This document shows positions 21,561 to 33,822 of a stretch of 64,000 bases of DNA, in pieces. The stretch is from Strongylocentrotus purpuratus (Eukaryota; Echinodermata; Echinoidea; Camarodonta; Strongylocentrotidae). Below the pieces are notes generated by a model that was not told where the DNA came from, ran no database searches, and was given only the letters and a program-made list of their open reading frames with translations. Both the position numbers and the translations under genes were made by a program. The stretch covers positions 33,921,594 through 33,985,593 of the forward strand of contig NW_022145615.1 of the NCBI RefSeq assembly GCF_000002235.5. Reading direction: 5' to 3'. Numbering within the stretch: position 1 is the first letter of the stretch; every line of letters begins with the position of its first letter.

Positions 21561-21733
21561 TTAATTAAGATTTGCTTTCCTCTCCACCGTGAGCTTGTTA
21601 AAGTGTAACTCTATTTTGCAACCTGGTTAATAACTTACTTATTTAGTGCATTTTTCTTGAATTGAGAATGTTAACAGACATCCCCTGAGGTGTGTGTGTG
21701 TGTTTGTGTGTGCGTGTGTGTGTGTGTTGCAAA

Positions 21734-22640
21734 TGGAAATGTTGCAAGCATGGCAAGAGACAAGTAATTTAAGATATTTGGAGGGTTATATTAATCCAAT
21801 TATTTTTAATAATCAGAATATATGTATAAATGAAAAAAGTATATTTCATAGATACTTGTTTGAAAGAGAGATTGTTCAACTGAATCATTTGGTTGAGAAA
21901 GGTCATGTTAAGTCTGTTAAATATTTTATGAACCTCGGTATGAAAGGTAATAATTTGCTTATGATTATTGATATTTATGATGCGATACCCAGGTTATGGA
22001 AGGATGATTCAGGGTTAATAGAATTCCTCGAGGTTGATTTGATAAGCTTTAATACTTATTTCCATATTTCTAGTAAAAAAATACAGTTTGTGGATGTGGG
22101 TTCAAGAACAATCTATGATTATTTTATCAAAGCACTGCAACAAACGTATAATTTGCAGGTAAGGGATGGGCAAAATGATTATGATTTTATAGATAAAGAA
22201 TTAAAAGAAATATTTGTTAGACCAAGAATTACTATACTCATTAGAAAACAACGTGAATTTCAATTTAAATTATTGCATGGAGCCATATACACTAATGAGC
22301 ATCTTCATAGATTTGGTTTTGTTGGTGATAATTTATGTTCGTTTTGTAAGCAGGAAATAGAAACATACAAACATTTATTTTATCTCGTGGGAGCGTTCAA
22401 AGGATATGGCAGGCTTTAATACAACTTTTTGAGTTAGAATGGCGAGATATATTTGTTGGGTTGGTAGGTAGTTCATATAGAATAAAAATGTGTAATACCA
22501 TCATTTTCATGGTGAAGTATGTAACATTTATGTCAAGATCGGAGGGGCGAGTACTAACTTTAGAAAAGATGAAAAAAAGCATTTTTAAGTATAGGGATGA
22601 GGAAAAGAAAATAGCAATTTAAATGGGAAAGCTAGGATCA
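21734..22640 (+). pseudogene. LINE ORF2 C-terminal fragment, second tandem copy
   Basis: About 225 codons of open frame (from LQMEMLQAWQETSNLRYLEG) ending after LCSFCKQEIETYKHLF. It is similar to the copy 1 kb upstream but with fewer breaks. The first part of the open frame (CVFVCACVCV) is just a GT repeat, so the true LINE sequence begins about 21734. The polymerase core is absent. This copy has no counterpart in arm D. Confidence 0.65.
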
Positions 22641-22984
22641 CATTTCTTAAAGACCGTCACCACTACTGGGCTAGAAGGGATTAGACCACACAGAGAGCCA
22701 TCGAGGTCACTGTGACAGGTGGCTATCTCATTAACTCAGCTCTCATTTTACATAAGAAAAAGAGGATCATGGGGGACCAACAGGCACCGATTGGGGAAGT
22801 TTTCTATATAGAGGGAGCAAGTAGCTACAAGTATGGCAGTGTGCCTTTAAAGTGGGAGCAGCTTAAGATTAATTAATCTTCTCCACCGTGAGCCTGCTAA
22901 AAGCGTAACTCGATTTTGCGGCCTGGATAACTTATTTAGTATATTTTTCTTGAGTTGAGAATGTTGGCAGACATACACTGAGTG

Positions 22985-23105
22985 AGTACTGTGTGTGGGG
23001 GGGGGGGGGGGGAGGGGGGGGGGGGTGGGTGGGTGAGTGAGTATGTGTGTGGGTGGGTGAGTATGTTTGTGTGATAGAGGGTGAGTATGTTTGTGTGATG
23101 GAGGG
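22985..23105. repeat. G-rich and GTGAGT microsatellite
   Basis: G runs followed by GGTGGGTGAGTGAGTATGTG-type repeats. A potential quadruplex-forming stretch next to LINE 3' sequence; no gene. Confidence 0.8.
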
Positions 23106-23189
23106 GGCAGGGAAGGGGCAGGATTGTTTCAGTAAAATTACCTCCAGATTTGTTTAAGTTTTTTTTTTGTAATATATAAGTAAATAACA

Positions 23190-23700
23190 TTTACAATTGA
23201 CATATTATGTTTAGGTACTTATACGTTTACTTTGTTGCTAAGTTATATTATACTGCAAATAAGTTTGTGTTTAATTATGTTTTTGTCAAAGCATCAATAT
23301 TGAACACGTTTATTTTATTCAATTGTATGTCATGGTTTGTATTACACATCTGGAGAAATAAAACAAAATTGTTTTAAAAAAAAGTAAAAAAGTGTGTGTG
23401 TGTTTATGTGAGGGAGGGGGATCTGGGAGTACCAGTAACTAACCTCCAGTTTATATATTTTTTATATATATAATATTTTTTTGTTTTGTTATTATAAGTG
23501 AATAATATATACAATTGACTTATACCTTATGTTTATGTATTCTAAGTTTACTTCCAATTTATAGGTATATATACTGCGTATGAGTTTTTGTTTAATTATG
23601 TTTATGTATAAGCAATCAATATTGAAAATGTTTATTTATTCTATTCAATTGTATGGTTGTATTACACTATTGGAGGAATAAAACAAAATTATTATTAAAA
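23190..23700 (+). repeat. two tandem LINE 3' ends
   Basis: TTTATTCAATTGTATG.. followed by CTGGAGAAATAAAACAAAATT near 23350, repeated near 23640-23700 (TTGGAGGAATAAAACAAAATT). Each looks like a 3' untranslated end with polyadenylation-type AATAAA. The second is mirrored at 61960-62010. Confidence 0.55.
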
Positions 23701-24110
23701 CAAATAAATCGATGTGTAATATATTCATATATATAGTTGAGAGAGAGAGAGAGGGAGAGAGTGAGAGAGAGAGAGAGAGATCAAACTTTGAAGAAATGCA
23801 TTTTGCATTATGAATTTTATGCCAGCTACGTATTTTTATTTCAAAATTTTCGGGGGCAGCCTCCCCTCCCAAGGGCGGAGCCAGGGGGGGGGGGGGGGGC
23901 TGGCCCTCCCCCCCTGGCCCCAAAAAACTTTTTTTTAAAAGATGGTAACGTTAATTTTACCTTTAAAAAAAAGATAAAAAATAAATGATAATAATTATTT
24001 TGAAAAAATTGTGGTGACGTTAAAGGTCGGTCCCCGACGTAAATAATCATATCTGATTGATCTATAAAGACCAATTATACACATACACACACACACACAC
24101 ATACACACAC

Positions 24111-24263
24111 AAGATCATAACCTGCACGAGTCTACAAGGTGTGAGAAAACTCTGATTCAGGAAAGAATGCAAGGGTGAAAGTAAAAGCGAAAAAAAGTGG
24201 ACACTCTCACATGGCTTCAATGGATGCCGTCTTTGTTCTCTTTTTGCCTTCTTCTTACTTCTT
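24111..24263. other. unassigned spacer between arms
   Basis: Between the CA repeat and the end of arm B I see no gene, repeat end or conserved motif. Confidence 0.5.
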
Positions 24264-26994
24264 GACCGTTCGCGCATATTTTTTTTACAAAACTGTTTAG
24301 CCATATATAGTTCATGTGCAAGCACGTATACCCAGGGAAGAGAAGGTAATAGAAAAGGGAAAACAAAAAAATACATAAGGAGAGTGCAGAGGATACGGAG
24401 AAAGAAAGACAAAGAAATACATAAGAAATACATAACGGAAGGGCTTTTAGGCACCAAATTACGCATCTAGGGACCCGCCTTAGGCCCCTTGGTTGAGTCC
24501 AGAGGGCAGAGCCCCCGAAATCTCAAGGACTTTAGGCATTTAATTACGGCCAGATGAGCAAACAGGGTCCGCCTTAGGGCCCTTGGTGGGTTCCAGGGGG
24601 TAGAGCCCCCGGGAGCTCATGGAAAAATACTTCCATTTTAGCAATACTTGTAAATCACTGGTATCAAATTAAAAATAACCCATGTTTAAATTGTATTGGG
24701 GGGGGGGGGGTTACTGCCCCCCCCCCATCAGTACGCCAGTGAAAGAGGCGGAGATGACGGAAGGGACTACCCCCACAAAGCTGTATGATAAGTCTTATAT
24801 GTAAACCCCTCACAGGTTTTTGAAGTTTTGTTGTGTTACAAAATTACATTCTTTAGCAAAACTACAGCATAACAACAAGCAATATACTTTTTTCACGCTT
24901 CACTTTTACTTTGCCGATATCTAGTGTGCAGTACGAAGGGTTGTAATTATTTACTAGGTAAATTTTAGTTAGACTGAGCCGGAAGGGACTTCTTAAAAGA
25001 GCAAGCTGAATATTCATTTTTGGAACACTGATCTATTTCTATAACTTTTAATCTTGTTAACATACAGTGTAATTTGTACATACGTGATACCAACATAATA
25101 CATATTTTCTTCAATATTTACTTGTATATTTTTAGGATATTATGCGAAGGAGCGTAGCGACCGAGCGAGAAGATTTTAGCATTTCTACTAGTCTAAACGC
25201 TGTACTCTTGGGCCCACCAGAGCCTTAAAGCGTGTTGCAGTCTTTAGTCAGTATTTGCTATACATTTTGTTGGTGTGCACTTTTTCAAATTATCCATGGG
25301 GGACGATCCCCCTCAGAAAATTGAAGGAAGACGTGTACCCCGTCCTTCCACCTATTTTGTGTTTTGCTCAAAAAACTATCCACAAAAAAGGACTATGTAT
25401 GCCCCTTTTGTGAAGCGACCTATCAATATTAATGTTCACATATCAGTCCCTTTTTGGATTGCCCTCCTCCCGCCCCCCCCCCCCAAGAAAAAATATTATC
25501 ACATTGTTACATGACATTGTGTGCACAATATATATTGATGTGTCAACCTTACGAAAGTGGTGTTTTCATAATGATTATTGACCTCCTTTAAATTTATATT
25601 TATATGGAAGACTTAAGAAGACGACTGTTTACAGTCCAACTAAGGGTGTAGAGCATATCGTGTAGACTAAAATGTGCAATGTTGTTCAATTTCTGAATTC
25701 TTTGTTTAAAAAACTTGCTTGCTGTCAATAGTGTATACATTTTGTATACGTTTCAAATGTCTAGTCCGGTTAAAAATAACACGTAATGATTTCATTATTT
25801 GACACGTACTTCACATTTATTTATCTTATCGATAAGCGAAACGATTTGCTTTAGTATCATATAACAAATATAACAGTAATGACAAGTATGGTTTTCCTGA
25901 AAATTGCATCATACAATGTATATTCATCGTTATGGAAAATGTTGTATAATATACAACAATAGGCATTAACATTTTCCAGACCATTGATTTAATTACGTTT
26001 GATATTGAAGCTGTTGCCCTTTGTATATAGATGAACTTGAAATAATAAGTAGCCTTGAAAGTGTCGCAATAAATCATGTGTGAGTGAGCTTGAAGTTTAA
26101 TGGTGTAGGTTTGTTTGAAACTGTATAGCCTTTACTCTGTTTTTAATGAGATATATCTCCAATCAAATCAAATCAAACTGAGTGATGTTATCGTACAACT
26201 AAACAATATCAATCTTCTGTTCTCCTAAATAGGCCTGGGAAACTTGAAAATTGCATTACAATGTGAATTCATTGTCAGTGAAAATGTAATACAATACACA
26301 ACAATGGGAAAATAATTGTTTCCAGACCAATGATTTAAGAAAGAAGAACTTACATTTTATATTGAAACTGTTGCCATTGTATCAGGCGCGGATCCAGGAT
26401 TTCTTAGGGGGGGGGGCAAAATTTGAAATTATGCGAGCCAAATATTGGTTCGTAATGCTGACCAGCAGTGACGTAATTGGGGGTGGGTGGGTGCAGGGAG
26501 GGGCGAGTTTCCCCTCCCTCCTCCGCGAAACGCGGAAGCTTTGACATTTCAATAAATTATTAGAGAAAGAAGACGATTTGTTGTACCGTTCCCAAAAAAT
26601 AATCCTCGTCTGAATTGAGTTTTCCCCCTCCCGCGCTAAGCGGAAGCTTACGTTTCATTAAATCATTAGAGAAAGAAGACGATTTGTTGTGTCGTAATCC
26701 CCTTTTTTTTTCTTTTCTTCTTCCTCTTTTTTCCTTCCATATATCTCCTCTTTTCCTTTTTTTCTTTCCCTTTTCTTCCTTCTCTTTTATTTTTTGATTG
26801 GGGGGGGGGGGGCAACAGCCTGGGAGGCAAGTCCTTCCCCCCCCGATCTACTTCTTCCCTCTTTTCTTTTCTTCTTCCTCTTCTTTTTTCCCTTTCTCTC
26901 CTCCCTTCTTTCCTTCTCTCTCTCTCTCCTTTTTTTTGCGGGGGGGGGGGGGGGGGCCAAGGCCCGCTCGGCCCCCCCCCTGGATCCGCGCCTG
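24264..26994. repeat. arm B: inverted copy of 1689-2607 plus 10906-13182
   Basis: Reads as the reverse complement of arm A from the GGATCC terminus at 26994 (matching 1689) to GCGCGAACGGT near 24264 (matching about 13182). It has no LTR element: around 26205-26215 the sequence runs straight through the position occupied in arm A. Both its outer end and arm A's lie at the same hAT-like terminus, so the pair may be two separate insertions of one element family rather than a segmental duplication. Confidence 0.8.
26383..26994. mobile_element. hAT-like block, inverted counterpart of 1689-2424
   Basis: Begins CAGGCGCGGATCCAGG with the right-type block (TTCTTAGGGGG, AATTATGCGAGCCAAATATT), holds two satellite-1 units and polypyrimidine modules, and ends CCTGGATCCGCGCCTG at 26994. 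The flanks CATTGTAT and CTCAGCAG do not match, so it is probably one end of a larger element. Confidence 0.6.
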
Positions 26995-28551
26995 CTCAGC
27001 AGGATCCATAAGTCAGGATGTAGTGCTGAGGAATAAACTATCTAGGTCTAGATGCTGGGTGGAAGCGCTCCCTTGAAGCCCTCCAGTGAAGTAGCGTCAA
27101 GTGCAAAGCTATGTTTACTTAAAACGAATGACTACGCAGGTCATACATTGTCTATAATCATTGCGACATACTGGTTAAGTCCAGAATCTGGCCGATTTAA
27201 TTTTGATCTCCACCACACCGTACCACCGCAAATATTCATATATTCAAATATCAATATGCAGCGCAGAATGGCAAGGTTAGGTTTAAAATTTCGCCACCGG
27301 AGCGTGGGGTGGATGGGATTGCATCTCACCTGCCATTACTAAATACTTATTACTACCCATGCAGCGTCATTAACAATTTTGACTCTCAGATACAAAACGT
27401 GTTTAGGTCTGTGTAACAATATTTTATTTACAAATAATGGGTTTTCCTTTAAATTAACCCAATCTCTTTTAATCAATCATGACTTTACAATAAATGGAAA
27501 CTTACGAATAATTTCATGTTTCAGATAGATGTATGGTTTTAATTCCGTCATATAAAAATAATATACAATCACAAGAAAATAACAAAAAAATAACAAAATT
27601 TATAGACATATATATAATATAAAGTTTACATAAGCAAAAAATCATATTGTATTAAAATGAAAACAACACGAAGAGCGACAGAAAGTCAAACGAAATAAAC
27701 CAACACAACAGACTACTGGATAGCCCATTTTCAGCTGTCCTTGGATAGTGCAGCTGGTCTTCCAAGGGGACCATAAATCAACAAGCAGAAGTAGTAGAAA
27801 AGGAAAAGGAAGATGGAGAAAAAAACAAACAAAGACAAAACAGAACAAAACAAGAAGAGCATTAATATTTTTAAAGATCTATCAAGGTCTCACGTTATTA
27901 ATTGAATTAGTTGCGATATGGAAAAATGCGCATTAGAAAGGAAATATGCACGAGAGGGCGCAATATAATATATTGTGGCGGAATAGGGGGGGGGGGTGGT
28001 TAATAGATAATACAATAGAGGAAAGAAGAAGGAATTTGGGAGGAAGAAGGGGGTGGTGTTGTAATTCCCCAGTGAGAGAGAAAAAAAAAGGGGGGGGGGG
28101 TGCTTGCATCACTTTGCCACCAAAATCAAGTCAACATTCACAACACAGTAAGCTGCCACCATCTAGTCTTTATTAAGAGCGCTAGATTCTCTTCTCTTTA
28201 CAACTTGATGTCGTAAAGAGATAAATAATAGACCTGTTGGATCACACAATAAACGATAATTAAATGACTTAACATCACAGCCTTCTCATTGGCTCATTTC
28301 GCACCTCTTTAATTCAACACAACGCACTAATTGTCAACCTTTGACCTGAATCCTGGGCTCTCGTTAACATTAGCGCTAGATTCAACTCGTGTCACGAGCA
28401 GCTGGCTCATCTCCACACTGTTCCACACTTCAAGTAGCTTGTATTTCTTCATTTAGGTGAGTTAAAGCATAATCATAAGATCTGAATAATTCTGCTAGTA
28501 CTCTGTATGCATGATTTAATCCTAATATTCGTATCAGACTTGTATGAAGGG
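26995..28551. other. no gene recognised
   Basis: Mixed AT-rich sequence with short G runs (27977-27993, 28080-28100). Open frames are short, unrelated to anything I recognise and often purine-biased. Confidence 0.5.
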
Positions 28552-29177
28552 GTGACCAAAGTTCGCGGACATTTTAGAACATATTACAAAATGTGATATT
28601 CGAACTACGATTTCTCATATTCTACACAAATTTATTGATTTCAATTATAACCAAAGGGACGGCGAAGTTTTTAACTACAGATTAGTTCAACTAGAAAATT
28701 TTATCGTCGAAGGATTTCGGAGATATCGCGATCTAAAAATTCGATGTCCGATCGTTCGTGCGCGCTGCATCTAAAAAAGTCATAAAAACAACGAGACGTA
28801 ACTTCACGCACGGGGGTTTACAGTTGATTTATCAAAAAGTGTGATCCATCAAAAATAAGGTAATATCATAATTTGCAAGGCAAGATATCATACAATCAGT
28901 TAGTACCACTCTTTACTTACAATTTTGAGGAAATCTGCTCTCAAATTGAAGATTTTCAGACCCTTATCGGTAAGTTGATCATTTTTCGGAACGGACGCAA
29001 AATATTGCAAAATTTGCCGATCTTTTGTCAATATTTTCACAATTTCGTACCCAATTCCAAAGAAAATTTCACTTCTGGGTAATTTTATGTTCCTCTTTCC
29101 ATTGGTGATATCAGATTTTCGTAATCTTACTGATTTTTTGAGATAGCGAACTTAGGTCACGCGCGAACTTTGGTCAC
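28552..29177. mobile_element. 626-bp non-autonomous DNA element with 16-bp perfect TIRs
   Basis: GTGACCAAAGTTCGCG at 28552-28567 and its exact complement CGCGAACTTTGGTCAC at 29162-29177. The interior is AT-rich with scattered ATTTTG and AATTTGC motifs and no long reading frame. I find no target duplication next to these ends, so the superfamily is open. Confidence 0.65.
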
Positions 29178-32100
29178 ACCACCATACAACTCAGATTCTC
29201 TAACGATCTGCACAACACACTGCAAACATGTGACAGGGCACACTGGGTGTCCTGTACACGCAGTTAAAACACACACATTATTCGCACTCGTATCTTGGGG
29301 CACTTTCTCTCACATCCTCTATCAAATTCCTCCCATAGGATAGCGAGCAATCTAAATAAAGGCACAATGACGTGGATAAGCGTCTGAATAAAATCAGACG
29401 ATTTCGTTCTTGATGTTCTCAATTGCGCTATCTAAAGAAGATGTAAAAATACCAATCACCATCCACACTTAACTACTGTAACTAATGTGTAACAGACATG
29501 TATTACTGTACGAACGAATCTGTCAGCCTAAATTGTTCAAGTGAACAAAATAACAAGTAACACTTTATTAAAAGATTTCAACTAACACAAACAGTGAGGC
29601 TTTCGTGCCTAATTCATGTCGACGTTATTCAATTCAAGTATGTATGCAATGCAATTACTAAGTATAAGAGTTTAAATGTACATTATATACAGAAATGTTG
29701 TCACTTTTGTCCGACAACAAATAATTTGCCTAAATAGCTAGCTTAAAGTATGGATGGTGTATGCGTGTTATGTTAACAGTTATAGGGACAGGTTTAAGAT
29801 GTAACAATAGATCACTAGCAACTGAATTCTATTGTTACATCTTAGTAGGCTACTACAAAGTGTACCTTTTCTTTCCTACTAAAACATGAGACGTAATTAT
29901 GGGGTAATTATATTCTGGGCTAAACACAACATAGCCTCCTCAACTTACGGTCAATCGAGGCTGACCAGCAGCCATCCAATAACCACTCCATTCCAAGTTC
30001 AAGTACAAATACTTAACTGCCTTCCTTCTTATTGCCTATAGCATAATCAACTTATAGTATTCGTAATCACCGCTCAACGGGAGTTTTACTCACTGGTCTA
30101 TCCACCCCTAATCTCGACATGGCAGCTCACTCTGTCGGCATAACCATGCGATCTTTAATCCTTAGGTCTTTACAACAGGTTATATCCTCGAATTTCCAAT
30201 TCCTATGCCTATTGCTAACTTCCAGAATTAACTAATCAGTTTTAAACGTACTTCAATCTTAAGACAACCGGTTTGTCTAGGGATTCGTTCCTTGCTCTCT
30301 GTAATTCAGTGCTTATTAATGAATCATTATCAATAAGTGTTACTAAGATAAAATATACATGTAAGTTACAGCTCCATAAATACATAAGTTACTTATATTA
30401 ATTTGTATATCATTAATATTGTTGAATTGTGAATCTATTTACAAGTGACTAAATCTTATGCAAGTAATAGCGTCAGATCGTATTTACTTTGTTCACAAAT
30501 ATGACGAATATATTTAAGGTACAAATATATAGAATACAAATATTAAATATACAAATGTTCAATATAGTTACAACTGCTATACATGTAGATAGATATATTC
30601 TTAAACTACTAGGTACAGGTGACAGACTACGTTACTGAGGCTCTCAGCCTCCTCCTCCAGAAATTCATATTACTGGTAATGTATTAGGTCACACAGCAGA
30701 TATGGTCTATAGTAGTAAATCTCGGTTCAACAAGGTTCACAGACAGGTCAGGTTCACAGCTCATTTAATGACAAAGTTTACAGCCACATCAATCGAACTC
30801 GGCTGTCGTCACGTATATCAGCGCACTATCATGCGCGTATGCTTTAACCACGCGAATATTACATGTACGCACATGAATATTCATAAATCTTCGCAATAAC
30901 TATCAAATAATTTGTAACCTTTATACAAAGAGAAATATATTGATGAAAATAAAGTAAGAGCCTTATTCCGAGAGTACAGACATTCAGAATAATGGTAAGT
31001 CAGCCTGACAGTATAACTCAGCAATTTAACAAGTGAAATAGACAAAAATATATGAAAAGATCGAAAAATCAGTCCCACATTATTGTGGTGTTTCAAGTCA
31101 GTTTTATAAAAATGAACAAGTTATAGATTTTACGCTGACCTTCACAATATCAAATTACATTTGGAGACAGCGTTTAAAAAATGAACTTGTTTTTATTTTT
31201 TAAGTTTAAAAAAAAGAAAGAAAGAAAAATATAAAGAAGGGAAAACAATAAATGATCGATGTAATTAAATGAGGTTCATAAGATTGTATTACAAACATGT
31301 TTTTTTCTTAAAAAATATCAATTGATGGAGCATTTTTTATTTAATTACTAAAGAATTCCATATTTTTGGACCTTCATATATAAATGTAATCTGAACTAAG
31401 AAGGTCCGACAAAGAGGTGAATGAAAATCTCCTGAATGTCTTGTTGGGTAAGTATGGACTGAGCTATTAAAAAAATCATTACTTGAAAAACGGATGGCAA
31501 CAAATTATTTTTAAAATTATACATGAATTGACCTAGTTTGAAAAGAAAGTTGTTTACCTTTGGTATCTTTTCAAACAAAATAAAGACTCTGTATTACAAA
31601 TTGAATTTCATTCATGGACTCCTGTAAAACAGATAGAATGTGTTCTTATTGTTACGGGTAACGGGTAATGGGAAAATTGTAAGAGTAATTCATTTTATGA
31701 AAAGCATAAATAGGAGTTTTTGAAAAGGACTAGGGCAATTTGATAATGTTAGGCATGTACAAACAAAAAGTGAGCGTTCCAACAGGTGACGCAAACAAGA
31801 ACGAAATGCTGGGTAAAAATGGAGCCCTTTCCCAACCCAGCCCCCCCCCCCCTCCATTATGCACTTAAATGTTAACCTGCAAAATTTCATTATTTTCCTT
31901 TTTATATTCAATATTTTACATTATCCATTCATTTCCCTTTTCCGTTTTTTTAAAGGCAATCCTATTACACATTCACTTTAAATTGTTTATATCAGGAAAA
32001 GACAGGTAGGCCCAAGTTACATTTCAGCACTACGCATTCGTTTTGTGTTATTACGATATCTATATGTTATTATATATCTTGTAGGTACGAAATACGAATA

Positions 32101-32480
32101 AAGTCTAGCTGCTACACTAAGGTTTACTTAGTTTTAGGATACTACCGTATACCTTCAACTCTTCTTGATTTGAAATAGAAATGTTGTGATTGAGTGTCAC
32201 AAGAACAGTTTGTCAAAAATTTTACTCATGGTAACTCATGGTAACCACTTCCATAGCGCTCTACAATAATGCAGCAATATCAAAATCAAAAATAATGCAG
32301 CATAATTACCCTGGCTTTTTTCCTATTTTTCGATTGTCGTCATGAATGGACGTGCCTAACGATTCGCTCCGCGCTCACAACTTCGCTGAAGTATATACAA
32401 CAGCAATGGAACTATAGCACCTATAGGAATTTTGCCTACTTTTGAGTACTTTGGGAGGTCGTTGAACTACCTGTGCTGGT
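29178..32480. other. 3.3 kb without recognisable gene
   Basis: AT-rich sequence with only short frames. A C run at 31842-31853 is the only striking tract. Near 32230-32260 a short duplicated ACTCATGGTA occurs. I cannot assign any part of it; the last few hundred bases may be 5' untranslated sequence of the LINE starting near 32500. Confidence 0.5.
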
Positions 32481-32507
32481 TTTACTTATACTACGTGAAC
32501 TCTTTTC

Positions 32508-33260
32508 GTGAAATATAAGGAAGTTATTGCCCAGAAACGCGTCAAGATGCCGAGAGGCGCGAAACTTCAAACCGAGGATATCGCAAGAGATATACGCGGA
32601 GAAGTCAAGAAAGTACTGGAGGACAACAACGATATTCTAGACTCTCTTATATCAAAGGTAAAGCTGACACTTATTGAAGAACTAACATCTGTCATTACTG
32701 AAAAGGTTGCTGAAAGCATTCGTGAAAGTTTTGAATTTGAGCTTTCCGAGAGAGATAGCAAAATAAGTGAATTGGAAAGAAAATTTGCCAGACTGAAGGA
32801 GGAGCACGAAGAGGCTGAGAATACTCGAGAAGAAATTGCCTGATTGTTCATGGTCTGGATGAGAGAGAGAGAGTGAGGAGACAGATGAATTGATTAACAA
32901 AGTGTGTGAGGAGAAATTGGACATAAAGCTAACAACAGGAGACATCGATAGATCGCACAGATTAGGATCGAAAAATGGAGGATCAACCAGAGGGATCATT
33001 GTTCGATTTACCAACTACACGGCTCGTAACAAGGTCTACCAGGCAAGAAGGAAACTCAGAGGTTTGGAAGGGACGCACATTTTCATACAAGAGAATTTGA
33101 CGAAAGAGCGAGGAAGACTCTTTCGGGAGATAAAGTCAAAACATGAGGAAAATTGAAAGCGATTTGGACTCAAGATGGCCGAATCATAGTTTTGACCACT
33201 GATGGACGCCGTGTGATTCTTACACAGATGACCGATATCAGCAAACTAAGTCGTCTTCAT
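32508..33260 (+). pseudogene. LINE ORF1 (L1-type RRM protein), frameshifted
   Basis: The N-terminal half is Glu/Lys-rich and coiled-coil-like (KLTLIEELTSVITEKVAESI, then ISELERKFARLKEEHEEAEN). It continues after a frameshift near 32842 into IVHGLDE..NKVCEEKLDIKLTT, DIDRSHRLGSK, IIVRFTNYTARNKVYQARRK and IFIQENLTKERGRLF. After another shift near 33153 it ends with AIWTQDGRIIVLTTDGRRVI. The DIDRSHRLG and IIVRF..R..VY..RR motifs are the RRM and C-terminal domains of L1-type ORF1 RNA-binding proteins, here in a CR1-like LINE. At least two frameshifts. It is followed by about 95 bases and then the Harbinger insertion. Confidence 0.7.
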
Positions 33261-33822
33261 AGCATGATCAGTCGATGGTTAGTTATTATCACGTGTATTG
33301 TACCTGGAATTTTATTTGCATATAAAATGGAAGTAGCAACTAATCCATCTCGTTGCTATGGTCACAAATCTGAGCAGCGACCGGCCGATCAGTAGCCTGC
33401 TCGGTCGCTGCTGGAATTTAGGCATCGCCCAGCGTTTTGTGTAGAAGTCGAGCAGGTTGTAGAGCCCGAGCGGTGCCTGGTCGGTGACCTGTCGATTGCC
33501 CGTCGGTCGCCGGTCGATTTTAGGTAAAAACTGGGCGAAATTGCGGAGCTTTTTCGCGCGGTGTCCCGGCAGTGACCGACCGGTGACCCTCCGATTGCCG
33601 GGCGATCTCCCACCAGGCACCGGCCGATTTTAAAGAAATTGCACGGCGGCCTGCCGGTGATCGACAGGGCATCGGCGGGTGTCTGGTAGGCGTACTGGCG
33701 GCGGCCCACCAGGCTCTGCCGAAAATTTCTCACAGGCAACCTGGGTATATATGTGACTTCCACAGACTGGTCATCATCAAAACCGCTTTTGCTTTGCATC
33801 TGAGAGGTCAACAAGGTCTACG

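Larger units (their letters stand above)
19985..24075. repeat. arm C of an inverted duplication (partner 60725-64000)
   Basis: Starting inside the last MFS exon and running through the SINE, the CT/AT microsatellite, LINE tail fragments, the TTGCATTATGAATTTTATGC block and the AAGGGCGGA-CCAGG seam to the CA repeat, this is matched in reverse at 60725-64000. Arm C has about 1.7 kb (21694-23400) absent from arm D; arm D has about 0.79 kb (60843-61628) absent from C. Confidence 0.88.

Noticed and set aside
23645-24466. Minus- and plus-strand frames with Ser/Leu and Arg/Glu runs
   Set aside because: They arise from GA and CA microsatellites and poly-G seams in arm C.
27141-27342. Possible host exon (96 codons, plus strand)
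   Set aside because: No domain, no convincing splice sites and no codon-level conservation can be judged; overlapping frames on the other strand are equally long.
33312-33814. Minus-strand frames of 102 and 141 codons rich in Arg/Pro/Gly
   Set aside because: They lie in the GC-rich subterminal repeats of the Harbinger element and have no similarity to known domains; the composition explains the open frames.
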